Source of the DNA: Chromobacterium phragmitis
GTDB lineage: Bacteria; Pseudomonadota; Gammaproteobacteria; Burkholderiales; Chromobacteriaceae
Length of the DNA stretch: 64,000 bases
Direction: 5' to 3'
Assembly: GCF_003325475.1 (NCBI RefSeq)
Contig: NZ_CP029495.1
Coordinates: 1,426,001-1,490,000 of the forward strand
In this document: one piece after another, positions 48,145 to 56,396 of the stretch
Numbering within the stretch: position 1 is the first letter of the stretch
Layout: each line of letters begins with the position of its first letter
Notes under the pieces: generated by a model
What the model saw: the letters and a program-made list of their open reading frames with translations, nothing else
Told to the model about the DNA's origin: nothing
Databases searched by the model: none
Made by a program: the position numbers and the translations under genes

Positions 48145-50401
48145 CCGTTTCTCCGCAAGCCCCTGCATCGCGCCAATAACGAGCCTCCTCGCGCCGCAGG
48201 CAGCGCCAGGCCAGCTCCCGGCCCATGTCCAGCGTCAGCGCGCCGTCCAGATCGGTCCGCAGTACTGTCGCGCCGGCTTGCCGCAAGCGCTCCAGCACCT
48301 GTGGATGCGGATGGCGATAACGATTCAGATGCCCGGCGCTGATCACCGCCACGCGAGGGCGGACAGCTTGCAGCCAGGACTCGCTAGTCGCGGTGCGGCT
48401 GCCGTGATGGCCGGCGATCACCGCGCTGCTGGCCAGCCTCAGATTATCCTGCGCCGCCAAGGCCTCCTCCAGTGCCGCCGGCGCATCGCCGCTCACCAGC
48501 AGCGCCTGGCGCGCGGTGGCCACACGCAACACGCAGCTGTGGGCATTGTCGTCATCCGCGCGCCATCCCGGCGGCGGCCCCAGCACATCGAAACGAACGC
48601 CGTCCCAAGCCCAGCCCTGCCCCTGCATGCAAGCGGAAGCCCCCGCAACGGTCTCCGGTTGCCCAGCCAGCACGCGCGCCGCCGGCAGTTCGGCTCGTAC
48701 GCCAGCCGCGGCGCCGTCGTGATCGCTGTCATGATGCGACAACAGCAGCGCGTCCAGCTTGTCTATGCCCAGGCCGCGCAACTGAGGCAGCACCACCCGG
48801 CCCGCCTCGCCGGCGCCGGTATCGAACAACAAGGCGTGATCAGCCGTCTGCACCAGCACCGACAAGCCCTGCCCCACATCCAGCACCGTGGCCCTCATCG
48901 CTCCCCATTCCGGGCCTGGCGGACGATAAACCAGCAGGGGCAGCAACAACATGGCGGCCAGCGGCTTGCCCGGCACGCCTCGCGGCGCGATCAGCCAGAC
49001 GCTGCCCGCCGCCGCCAGCGCCAACATCGCCCATGGCGCGCCGGCGACATGCCAGGCGGGCCCCCGCGCGCAAGCCTCCACCATCCAATAGAACCCCCGC
49101 ACCAGCCATCCCGCCAGCGGCAGCAAACCGTCCCAAGGCAGGGCTACCGCCAACAGGGACACCGGCGTCAACAAGATGGAAACGTAAGGTATGGCCAACG
49201 CATTGGCCAGCGGCGACAGCAGGGGAAAGCCACCGAACAACGCTGCCAGCGGCACCAGGCTGGCCACGCCAGCCGCCCATTGCCCCGCAGCCGCGGCCCG
49301 CCAGCCCGCAGCCGGACGCCGCCGCGCCAGCGAACTGAGCATCAGGGCCGCGACGAGGCCGAAGGACAGCCACAGACCGGGCGTCAGCGCCGAGAACGGA
49401 TCCAGAAACAACACCAGCGCCAACGCCAGCCACCAGGCCTGGAACGGCGACAACTGACGTCGCCACAGCAAGCAGGCGCTGCCCACCGCCAACATGAACA
49501 GCGTCCGCTGAGTCGGCACCGTGAAGCCCGCCAGCAGCGAATACAGCGCCGCCGCAGACAGCGCCAGCATCGCGGTCGCCACCCGTGGCGCGCGCAAGCC
49601 TCGAACATGCCGGAGCAGCCTGGCGCATGCCCAGGCGGCCAGCCCAGCCAGCATGGTGATGTGCAGACCGGATACCGATACGATATGGGTCAGGCCCGTG
49701 GCCGCAAACAGTCGCCAATCCTCACGCGCTATCCTCTGCTGCGCCCCCACGGTCAGAGCCGCCACCAACGCCGACTCGCGGCCAGAGCCTAGCACGCGTT
49801 CTATGCGGGCGACCTGGCCGCCGCGCCATTGATCGACCCAAGCCATCAAGTCATTGCGGTCCGGCAGGCGTTGTCTCGGTTTGGCGGCCGAGCCGCTGGC
49901 AAGCAGTCCCTCCGACCACAACCAGCGCTCGGAGTCGAAGCCGAAAGCATTGGCGCTGCCCCGCCTGGGCTTGAAGCGCGCGCTCAGCTGCCAGCGACTG
50001 CCCGGCGGCCAGTCTCGTTTCTGGTAGTCGTGCAACTGAACCCGCCCCGGCAATACCACGCCAGGCGTCAGGGTACGCTCCACCTCCAACACCAGCCGAA
50101 CACCGTACTCTCCCGGATCGGACAACCCCCTGACGGTCGCCGTCAGCGCCACCGGCTTCTGCCACCACGCTGGCGGCAAAGCCTGCTCCAACCTCCATTG
50201 CGCGCGCAGCGCGGCATAACCCAATCCCAGCACGAAAACCAGCAGACACAAAACCGCCTCCCGCGCACCAGGCCTCAAACGCACCTGCCAGGCCAGCGCC
50301 GCAGCTATGGCAATCATCATGCCCAGCCACCCCATCCCGGGCAAGGCCGGCAGAAACGCGCAGGCGATGATGCCCGCTACCCAAGCCATCCATCGGGCCA
50401 T
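48131..50401 (-). CDS. comEC: DNA internalization competence protein ComEC/Rec2
   Basis: A 756-residue inner-membrane DNA uptake channel. Three parts are visible: an N-terminal region with two membrane segments and the OB-like DUF4131 domain (about 25-165, PVALTATVRGLSDPGEYGVRLVLEVERTLTPG, RVQLHDYQKRDWPPGSRWQLSARFKPRRGSANAFGFD), the Competence domain (about 200-470, GLTHIVSVSGLHITMLAG), and a C-terminal metallo-beta-lactamase-like domain with VLDVGQGLSVLVQTADHALLFDTGAG, LLLSHHDSDHDGAA and VIAGHHGSRTATS. It passes single-stranded DNA into the cytoplasm. GGAGG six bases before the ATG at 50401. With the pilus genes it suggests natural competence. Confidence 0.96.
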   Translation of the reverse strand: MARWMAWVAGIIACAFLPALPGMGWLGMMIAIAAALAWQVRLRPGAREAVLCLLVFVLGLGYAALRAQWRLEQALPPAWWQKPVALTATVRGLSDPGEYGVRLVLEVERTLTPGVVLPGRVQLHDYQKRDWPPGSRWQLSARFKPRRGSANAFGFDSERWLWSEGLLASGSAAKPRQRLPDRNDLMAWVDQWRGGQVARIERVLGSGRESALVAALTVGAQQRIAREDWRLFAATGLTHIVSVSGLHITMLAGLAAWACARLLRHVRGLRAPRVATAMLALSAAALYSLLAGFTVPTQRTLFMLAVGSACLLWRRQLSPFQAWWLALALVLFLDPFSALTPGLWLSFGLVAALMLSSLARRRPAAGWRAAAAGQWAAGVASLVPLAALFGGFPLLSPLANALAIPYVSILLTPVSLLAVALPWDGLLPLAGWLVRGFYWMVEACARGPAWHVAGAPWAMLALAAAGSVWLIAPRGVPGKPLAAMLLLPLLVYRPPGPEWGAMRATVLDVGQGLSVLVQTADHALLFDTGAGEAGRVVLPQLRGLGIDKLDALLLSHHDSDHDGAAAGVRAELPAARVLAGQPETVAGASACMQGQGWAWDGVRFDVLGPPPGWRADDDNAHSCVLRVATARQALLVSGDAPAALEEALAAQDNLRLASSAVIAGHHGSRTATSESWLQAVRPRVAVISAGHLNRYRHPHPQVLERLRQAGATVLRTDLDGALTLDMGRELAWRCLRREEARYWRDAGACGETVTPG

Positions 50402-50569
50402 GCCGGCCTCCGATCCCCTTCTTTTGTTGTTCGCTAAGTAAAACCACTAAACAAAACAAAGGACAATGTTGATTGAATTTAAAACCCAATGGGCTAAACC
50501 TATGTCAAGCGCAAGGCATTTCCCCCTGCCGGCACCCCGCCGACGGGATCATCTGACGAAGGAGCGAAC

Positions 50570-51157
50570 GTGGAAGCTTATATCGGCAGCATTATCCCCT
50601 TTGCCTTTGACTACCCTCCGGTAGACTGGGCGCAATGCCAGGGCCAGACGCTGCAAGTCAGCCAGAATCAGGCCCTGTTCGCCGTGATCGGCAACCATTA
50701 CGGCGGCAACGGCAGCACCACCTTCCAGTTGCCCAACCTGTGCGGACGGATGCCGATCAGCACCGGCCCGGCCCAGCCCACCTACAACCTGCCCTCCTAC
50801 GCGATCGGCAACTTCGGCGGCCAGCAAACCGTCGCCCTGCTGACCGCCAACATGCCGGTGCACAACCATGGCACCTCCGCCGTCAACGTGAGCTTCCAAG
50901 CCAGCACCATTCCCAATCCGACGACCCCGGCCAGTTCCCCCAGCGCCAGCAACCCCTATCTGGGCGCGTCCGGCGGCGGCACCGGCCTGGCGACCATCTG
51001 GAGCCAGCAGCTGGAAAGTCCGGTCACCGTCAAGGGCTTGGGCTTGAGCGGCAATACCGACGTGGCCGGCGGCAACACCCCGGTCAGCGTGCTCAATCCC
51101 TATCTGGCGCTGAACTTCTGTATCGCGGTGCAAGGCCTGTTCCCGACCCGCCAATAA
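50570..51157 (+). CDS. Tail Collar domain protein (microcystin-dependent-protein/MdpB-like)
   Basis: A 195-residue protein without a Sec signal. The N-terminal half is a phage Tail Collar domain: AYIGSIIPFAFDYPPVDWAQCQGQTLQVSQNQALFAVIGNHYGGNGSTTFQLPNLCGRMPIS. The middle is a Ser/Thr/Pro/Gly-rich stretch (IPNPTTPASSPSASNPYLGASGGGTG), and it ends PVSVLNPYLALNFCIAVQGLFPTRQ, the usual C-terminus of Mdp-like proteins. These occur outside prophages as free-standing genes; no other phage gene is here. It starts with GTG, AAGGAG six bases upstream. It pairs with the small gene downstream and faces the export gene set. Confidence 0.9.
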   Translation: MEAYIGSIIPFAFDYPPVDWAQCQGQTLQVSQNQALFAVIGNHYGGNGSTTFQLPNLCGRMPISTGPAQPTYNLPSYAIGNFGGQQTVALLTANMPVHNHGTSAVNVSFQASTIPNPTTPASSPSASNPYLGASGGGTGLATIWSQQLESPVTVKGLGLSGNTDVAGGNTPVSVLNPYLALNFCIAVQGLFPTRQ

Positions 51158-51211
51158 AACCCGCCAGACTCATCCACCATGCCGCCTGGCCACGATGTCA
51201 GGCATGCCAAT

Positions 51212-51238
51212 CCGGCGGCGCGCGCGGCGCGCCGCCGG
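51212..51238. repeat. Very stable GC-rich hairpin between the Tail Collar gene and the next gene
   Basis: CCGGCGGCGCGC-GCG-GCGCGCCGCCGG is a perfect 12-bp inverted repeat with a three-base loop. There is no T run, so it is more likely an mRNA-stability or processing element than an intrinsic terminator. Confidence 0.6.
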
Positions 51239-51257
51239 TGACTCAAGGGGAAGAAAT

Positions 51258-51593
51258 ATGCTGGACACGCTTAGCTGCGAAGACTTCGCGCCGCTGATAG
51301 GGCATAGCTGCCGTTTTCAGGCACACCCATTGCCGGAGTTGGAATTGAAAGTGCAATCGATCCGGCAGAAGCCCCTGTCCCAGGTTCCCGGCCGGGAAGG
51401 CGTCGAACGCACCCCTTTCGTCGTGGAGCTGGTCGCAGCCTCGCAGACTGATCTGGTCGACGCCGTAGGCCGCCTCAGCCTGCCCGCCGTCGGCGCGCTG
51501 CCCGAGCGCACGCTGGACAATGTATGGATCAGCCGCACCGGAGCGATGGGCAGAGACCGCAGCCACTGCTACTTCCAGCTCCCGTTCAACTGA
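51258..51593 (+). CDS. Small DUF6916-like protein
   Basis: A 111-residue protein starting MLDTLSCEDFAPLIGHSCRFQAHPLPELELKVQSI. It has no signal peptide or membrane segment and looks like a compact beta-rich domain ending CYFQLPFN. It resembles the DUF6916 family, which I associate with neighbouring Tail Collar/Mdp genes; this match is from memory and not verified. GGGGAAG lies seven to eight bases before the ATG. It is 100 bases downstream of the Tail Collar gene. Confidence 0.7.
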   Translation: MLDTLSCEDFAPLIGHSCRFQAHPLPELELKVQSIRQKPLSQVPGREGVERTPFVVELVAASQTDLVDAVGRLSLPAVGALPERTLDNVWISRTGAMGRDRSHCYFQLPFN

Positions 51594-51655
51594 AACCGCC
51601 CGCGCGAGCGCGGGCCATCGCAGCGGCGCCTGCCGGCGGCCCGCTCCGAAGCCGC

Positions 51656-52183
51656 TCAGCCAGCGCCCACCCTCGTCCGCTGAGCTTGCGGATGCCAAAC
51701 CAGCTTGTCCGCCATCGCGCCGGCTTCCTCCATCACAAAACCCAATGACTGGTACACGCCGCGCGCCTCGCCATTGTGATGCCACACCACGGCGGCCAGC
51801 GGCGCGCCCACTTGCCTGGCCGCCTGTTGCAAGCCCTGCAGCACGGTCTTGCCATATCCCCGCCCTCTCGCTTCAGGCAACATGGCCAGGAAAATGATGC
51901 GCACCTCGTTGTGGCCGAAATCGACCATCACCGCCCCTACCGCGCTCCCCGCTTTCTCGACGATGAAATGCATCGCGTTCGGGTACTGCTGCCCGGTTCC
52001 CTGCTGCAATACCTGCAATTGCTGACGCTGCACGCTGTCGATCAGCTCGACGCCGCCGTCTATCCACTGCAAATCCGGCCGCGCGCTGCGGTAAATGCGT
52101 TCGATGCACGGCGCATCCAACGGCCCAGCAGGGCGCAGGGACAAATCGTGGCACAGCGAGGAGAAATTAAGTTCGGCAGCCAT
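51656..52183 (-). CDS. GNAT-family N-acetyltransferase
   Basis: A 175-residue GNAT protein. LSLRPAGPLDAPCIERIYRSAR opens the fold; VRIIFLAMLPEARGRGYGKTVLQGLQQAARQVG contains strand beta-4 and the acetyl-CoA pyrophosphate loop (Q/RxxGxG/A as ARGRGYG), and AAVVWHHNGEARGVYQSLGFVMEEA is the C-terminal N/R...YxxLGF motif. It lies 40 bases after the M50-fusion gene on the same strand with AAGGAA before the ATG, so it may belong to that operon and modify a component or the exported protein. Substrate unknown. Confidence 0.88.
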   Translation of the reverse strand: MAAELNFSSLCHDLSLRPAGPLDAPCIERIYRSARPDLQWIDGGVELIDSVQRQQLQVLQQGTGQQYPNAMHFIVEKAGSAVGAVMVDFGHNEVRIIFLAMLPEARGRGYGKTVLQGLQQAARQVGAPLAAVVWHHNGEARGVYQSLGFVMEEAGAMADKLVWHPQAQRTRVGAG

Positions 52184-52223
52184 TTGGCATTCCTTGTCGT
52201 TAAATTAGAACGAATCGAATCAC

Positions 52224-54323
52224 TCACAAGCCAGCCTCGCGCTCGAGCACCGCTCCCAGTCGCCGCCAACCCAACGCCAACAGGCTGTGACGCTCGCCGC
52301 TCAGCCGCGCCCAGCCGGAAACCTCGCGCGCAGGAGACGGCTGCCGGTCACACGCCTCCAGGCGTACCCGGAAAATGGCGCTCAACGGCACCAGCCCATG
52401 CTCGCGCTGCTCGACTGGAATCGTCCCGCCGTACAGGGACGCCAGCATCGGCTGGTCCAGGACCGGCAGGTTCAGCCTGTCGATCGGCCCCAGGCGACAA
52501 GCGACGGATAGATGCTCTCCGCTATCGGCGACAAAGCGCGCGGCGTCTCCCTGCCGCAGCCCGGCCAAACCTTCCTCGTCCACATAGGCCTCGCCCCGTA
52601 CTCCGGCCAACCCGACGACCTGCATCAAACGCTCTCCCTGCGCCACCACTGTACCGGCGCGCAACGCATCGCTGACATCGGCCACCCGGCCAGGAAACGG
52701 CGCAGTCAACACCAAGCGCCGCCGCTGGCTCAACAAGCCTGCCACCTGCTGCCGGGCCGCCAGCCACTGCTGGCTCAAGGCCGTGCCCTTTTGCTGCAAC
52801 TCGGCATTGAATGGCTGTTGCGCAACCTGCCAAGCCAAGTCCGCCTCCGCCACCCTCGCCAGAGCCAGCTGATGCTCCAGCTGAGCCGAATCCAGTCTGG
52901 CCAGCGGCTGCCCCGCCTTGACCATCTGTCCCTCCTTTACTGCCACCTCGGCCACCATGGCGGGCTCCGCCGCATACAGGCCCTGAGATTGCATCGCCTC
53001 CATCACCGCGGGGCTGGACACCTCCCTTCGCCACGGCAGAACGAGAAACAGCAAAGCCAAAGCAAGCAGCGCGACGCTGCGGCGGGTTTCGCTTCTCCAG
53101 CCCAGATCGCCGCGACGGCGCTGCCAGACAATCATCTCGGCAACGACAGGCCGGACGATGAACCACCCCAATTCGACAAACAGCAGCAGCAAGCCCAGGG
53201 CCTTGAAGAACATGTGGTAGACCAACAGCGCGATGGAGGTGAACAACACCAGGCGGTACAGCCAAGTTGCCCATGCGAACAGAACCAGCCCTCTCCTCCG
53301 TGCGATGGGGAAATGTTCCGGAACCGGATCATCCAGCCCCAGCAGCCAACGCCGCAGCTGCCAGCGCGCCAACGCAAAAGCCCGGATATGCAGATTGGGC
53401 ACGCCCAGCCAATCGGACAGCAGGAAGTAGCCGTCGAAGCGCATGAAAGGACTGGAATTGACCGCCAGCGTCGCCAGCCAGGTGGTCGTGGCCAACAGGA
53501 AGGACCCGGCCCTCAACGGCCCCTCCGGCAATAGACACCAGGCGAGCGTGGCCAGCGCGGCCAATACCAATTCGGTCAACATGCCCGCGGCGCCGATCAA
53601 CAGCCGCTGCCTGCGAGAAGGCAGCTTCCAGGCGTCATTGGTGTCGGTGTACAGCACCGGCACCATTACCAGAAAAGCCACCCCCATCGCCGGCACACGG
53701 CAACCGAAATGTCTGGCGGTCAGCGCATGTCCCAATTCGTGCGATATCTTGGCCAGGCTCAAAGACGCGGCGACGCCGAGCGCCGCCGACCAGCCGCCGT
53801 ATGCGGAAAAAGTATGGGTGAATTCGTCCCAGCGCCGCGAAACCAGCGCCAAGCCCAGCAACGACAACGCAGCCATGCCCCACCAGAATCCAGGGCGAAA
53901 CAGCCAGCCGCACCAAGGCAGCAAACGGTTGAGCCAGGCTTCCGGCCTGACCAGTGGAATTCGGAAAAACAGGTAATTTTTCAGCAGCCACATTGCATGG
54001 CCGGGCCTGCCCGCCTGACGGACCCGCCACAGCCAATCGCTATCCGCGCACTGCAATAGTTGATGCTGCGTCAGGAATTGCAGCAGCTGGGCCATGTCGT
54101 CATCTGTCAGGCGCAGCGTGGTCTCGGCGTTCACCGCCTCCAGCACAGCCGCGACGGCGCCCAGTTGCCAGCGCGACAGCATCTCGAAACTCGCCCAGCC
54201 CAGTTGGTAATAGCGATTGGCAGCCGGGTCATGCAGCATCCAGCTGGATGACCCGTCAGCCAGCTCCGGTCCCGCATGCAGCGTCAACTCTTGCCGCAGC
54301 GGCGGCAACGGCTTGGCCGCCAT
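52224..54323 (-). CDS. PqqD-like / M50 site-2 protease / lipoyl adaptor fusion protein
   Basis: A 699-residue three-part protein. Residues about 10-95 resemble PqqD-type peptide-binding domains (SSWMLHDPAANRYYQLGWASFEML, then LTDDDMAQLLQFLTQHQLLQ). Residues about 140-440 are a polytopic M50 protease: HELGH at 195-199 in a membrane segment, and NSSPFMRFDGYFLLSDWLGVPN (289-310) with the third metal ligand Asp297. After another membrane segment (ALLALALLFLVLPW), residues about 450-640 read as a HlyD-like adaptor (YAAEPAMVAEVAVKEGQMVKAGQPLARLD, a coiled-coil stretch, LVLTAPFPGRVADVSDALRAGTVVAQGERLMQVV). It stands where an ABC exporter would in a type I operon. The downstream end of the adaptor operon. 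Confidence 0.88.
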   Translation of the reverse strand: MAAKPLPPLRQELTLHAGPELADGSSSWMLHDPAANRYYQLGWASFEMLSRWQLGAVAAVLEAVNAETTLRLTDDDMAQLLQFLTQHQLLQCADSDWLWRVRQAGRPGHAMWLLKNYLFFRIPLVRPEAWLNRLLPWCGWLFRPGFWWGMAALSLLGLALVSRRWDEFTHTFSAYGGWSAALGVAASLSLAKISHELGHALTARHFGCRVPAMGVAFLVMVPVLYTDTNDAWKLPSRRQRLLIGAAGMLTELVLAALATLAWCLLPEGPLRAGSFLLATTTWLATLAVNSSPFMRFDGYFLLSDWLGVPNLHIRAFALARWQLRRWLLGLDDPVPEHFPIARRRGLVLFAWATWLYRLVLFTSIALLVYHMFFKALGLLLLFVELGWFIVRPVVAEMIVWQRRRGDLGWRSETRRSVALLALALLFLVLPWRREVSSPAVMEAMQSQGLYAAEPAMVAEVAVKEGQMVKAGQPLARLDSAQLEHQLALARVAEADLAWQVAQQPFNAELQQKGTALSQQWLAARQQVAGLLSQRRRLVLTAPFPGRVADVSDALRAGTVVAQGERLMQVVGLAGVRGEAYVDEEGLAGLRQGDAARFVADSGEHLSVACRLGPIDRLNLPVLDQPMLASLYGGTIPVEQREHGLVPLSAIFRVRLEACDRQPSPAREVSGWARLSGERHSLLALGWRRLGAVLEREAGL

Positions 54324-54326
54324 GCC

Positions 54327-55652
54327 CTACCAGCCCAGCCATTGCCGCGCGGCGGTCAGCGGCCGGCGCAGCGCGTAATAAAACAAGGGCACCCAGTCGC
54401 CATATACCCGGGCAGTACCCATCTGCCCCAGCAGCGGCAATCGCTGGCCGTCGACAAACCTGGCCTGCAGGCGATAAGCCAGCAGATTGCCCTCGCCGAC
54501 CTCTGCCTTGTAAGCGATGCGCAACAGGGCAGCGTCGTAGGAGTGGAAGGGAGAGGCATTCGGGTACAAGGTCACCTGCCCGCCAGGCGAGAGGTCTATC
54601 GCCTCGGCGGCGGGCAGCCAGGCCGTCAGCTCCACCCTGGCGGGGTCTGCCAGCGTCATGACCCTCTCCCCCTGGGCAACAGCCTTGCCCAGCCAGTCGT
54701 TGCGATCGGAAAACACCACCACCCCATCCGCGGGCGCGGTGACATGCAGCCGCTTTAGCTCGCGGCGGGCGTAATCGGCGTTGATATCCTTTTCCTCCAG
54801 CCTGGCCTTGTCCTGCGCCAGTGCCATCTTCCCCTTGTCGTCAGTCAACGCCAGCTGGGCGCTGGCGCGAAAGCTTTCCTCGGCGGCTCTGGCTTCTTCC
54901 CTTGCCAGCGCGAGCTGGCTGGACAGGACGGTGGCGTCGAGATCGAACAGCGCCGCGCCTCGTTTGACCGGCTGGTTGGGCAGCACCGACACTTTCTCGA
55001 TCACGCCCGTAACAGGCGCGCGCAGCAACAGGGGGGCGCTGGGCACCACCTCGGCCCGGGCAAGCACGCTCAGCCTAACCGGAAGGCAGGCGATCAGCAG
55101 AGCGGCGACCAGCGCGCGTCGCCGATGGCGGCCGGACTTCAACCAGTCCAAGGCCTGCGCTCTGACATTGCGCCGAGGCGCATGCTGGCGCAAGGCGTGG
55201 CCATAACCATGCGACAGTTCCTCGGCCAAGCGGATCTCGTATTCGCTCCACGCCAGATCGCGCGCCAGCAGCAGCGCGCCGTGCTCGCCCAGCCGCAGCC
55301 ACAAGGCGTGCTCTGGCAGCCAGTGGGCCCACTCCTCAGCCAGCGCCTCGGGCAAGACGGCGGCGCTGAGAGATTGGCTGCTCCGGATCGCCCCTTCGCG
55401 CTCCAGATGGCGAAACAGGGCGGACAGCCATTGCAGATAGGGCGCGGTGGGGTCCGGCTCGGCCAGTCCGGACAAGGCGGCGACATGGTGGCGCAAGCCC
55501 CCGCGCCACAATGCCGCCTGACGATAGGGCAACAGCTGCAGGGTTTCGTTGACCATGACGAAGCCCAGCCTCGCGGCGCTGTCGGCCTCGCGGGCGCGGT
55601 GCAGCAATTGCAGCAGCGTCGCCAATTCCCGGCTGCGGTCGGCGTGTCCCAT
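54327..55652 (-). CDS. HlyD-family adaptor with N-terminal GAF-like domain
   Basis: A 441-residue protein. Residues about 8-165 look like a cytoplasmic GAF domain (AARLGFVMVNETLQLLPYRQAALWRGGLRHHVAALSGLAEPDPTAPYLQWLSALF, then ALLLARDLAWSEYEIRLAEELSHGYGHAL). One membrane segment follows near 178-195 (ALVAALLIACLPVRLSVL), then a periplasmic adaptor: LLLRAPVTGVIEKVSVLPNQPVKRGAALFDLD, a coiled coil, LKRLHVTAPADGVVVFSDRNDWLGKAVAQGERVMTLAD. A GAF sensor on an adaptor suggests export is gated by a cytoplasmic signal. Three bases separate its stop from the next gene, and it starts three bases after the periplasmic adaptor. Confidence 0.88.
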   Translation of the reverse strand: MGHADRSRELATLLQLLHRAREADSAARLGFVMVNETLQLLPYRQAALWRGGLRHHVAALSGLAEPDPTAPYLQWLSALFRHLEREGAIRSSQSLSAAVLPEALAEEWAHWLPEHALWLRLGEHGALLLARDLAWSEYEIRLAEELSHGYGHALRQHAPRRNVRAQALDWLKSGRHRRRALVAALLIACLPVRLSVLARAEVVPSAPLLLRAPVTGVIEKVSVLPNQPVKRGAALFDLDATVLSSQLALAREEARAAEESFRASAQLALTDDKGKMALAQDKARLEEKDINADYARRELKRLHVTAPADGVVVFSDRNDWLGKAVAQGERVMTLADPARVELTAWLPAAEAIDLSPGGQVTLYPNASPFHSYDAALLRIAYKAEVGEGNLLAYRLQARFVDGQRLPLLGQMGTARVYGDWVPLFYYALRRPLTAARQWLGW

Positions 55653-55655
55653 GGC

Positions 55656-56396
55656 CTATTTGAAGCTGGCCCAGCCGCTCATCCCGGGCAGCAGGTTGGC
55701 CGACTTGCCGTCTATCACGCCGATCGCCAGAATGGTCTGGCTGACAGGGTCGATCTGCGCGCCCAGACGCTCGATGCGCGCCGGAAAGCTGGCGCCCAAC
55801 TCGTCCACCGCCACATTGAAGCGGCTGCCGGGCTTCAGCGTGGCCAGCCACTTGGACGGCACCAGCATGCGCAGCTCCAGCGAGTCGGCATCGACGATGT
55901 CCAGGATGGGATTGCCCGGATTCACGTACTGATGCACCGCGGCGCTGCGCTTGGCTACCCTGCCGTCGAACGGCGCGGCGATGCTGCACTTGGACACCAG
56001 GGTCTGCGCGTAACTGGCGTCGGCTGCCGCTTCTTTGGCCTTGCCCTGCGCCTGGGTCAGCTCCAGGGTGCCGACCGAATTGTACTTCGCCAGTTGGTTG
56101 TTCACCTTCAGCAGCTGGCTGGCCGCCTCCAGCGAAGCCTGCGCCTTGCGCAGTTGGGCGCGATAGCTGCTGCAGTCGAACTCCACCAGCGCCTGCCCGC
56201 GACGGAAGCTCCCTCCCTCCACCACCGGCATCGCGGAAATCTTGGCCGGTATCTCGCTGGACAGCGTCACCGCGTGCCTAGACATCAGTTGCACGCGGAT
56301 GCGGCCGTCCGCGGCATTGATCGCGCTCCCGGCCGGCGGCGCGGCCTGGACAGCGAAGGGCAGCCCTACGCCCAAGCACAGCCAGACGCGCTTCAT
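55656..56396 (-). CDS. Soluble periplasmic adaptor (HlyD/RND membrane-fusion type)
   Basis: A 246-residue protein with a cleavable signal peptide (MKRVWLCLGVGLPFAVQA) and no membrane anchor. It has the adaptor layout: IPAKISAMPVVEGGSFRRGQALVEFDCSSYRAQLRKAQASLEAASQLL (first half of the lipoyl domain into the coiled coil), CSIAAPFDGRVAKRSAAVHQYVNPGNPILDIVD (second half), and a short beta-barrel region ending LLPGMSGWASFK. It is shorter than normal RND adaptors. Its ATG overlaps the TolC TGA. It would link TolC to the two inner-membrane adaptors. Confidence 0.9.
   Translation of the reverse strand: MKRVWLCLGVGLPFAVQAAPPAGSAINAADGRIRVQLMSRHAVTLSSEIPAKISAMPVVEGGSFRRGQALVEFDCSSYRAQLRKAQASLEAASQLLKVNNQLAKYNSVGTLELTQAQGKAKEAAADASYAQTLVSKCSIAAPFDGRVAKRSAAVHQYVNPGNPILDIVDADSLELRMLVPSKWLATLKPGSRFNVAVDELGASFPARIERLGAQIDPVSQTILAIGVIDGKSANLLPGMSGWASFK

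Noticed and set aside
50570..51593. Prophage remnant because of the Tail Collar domain
   Set aside because: No integrase, capsid, terminase, lysis gene or attachment repeat is nearby, and Mdp-like Tail Collar genes often occur outside phages.
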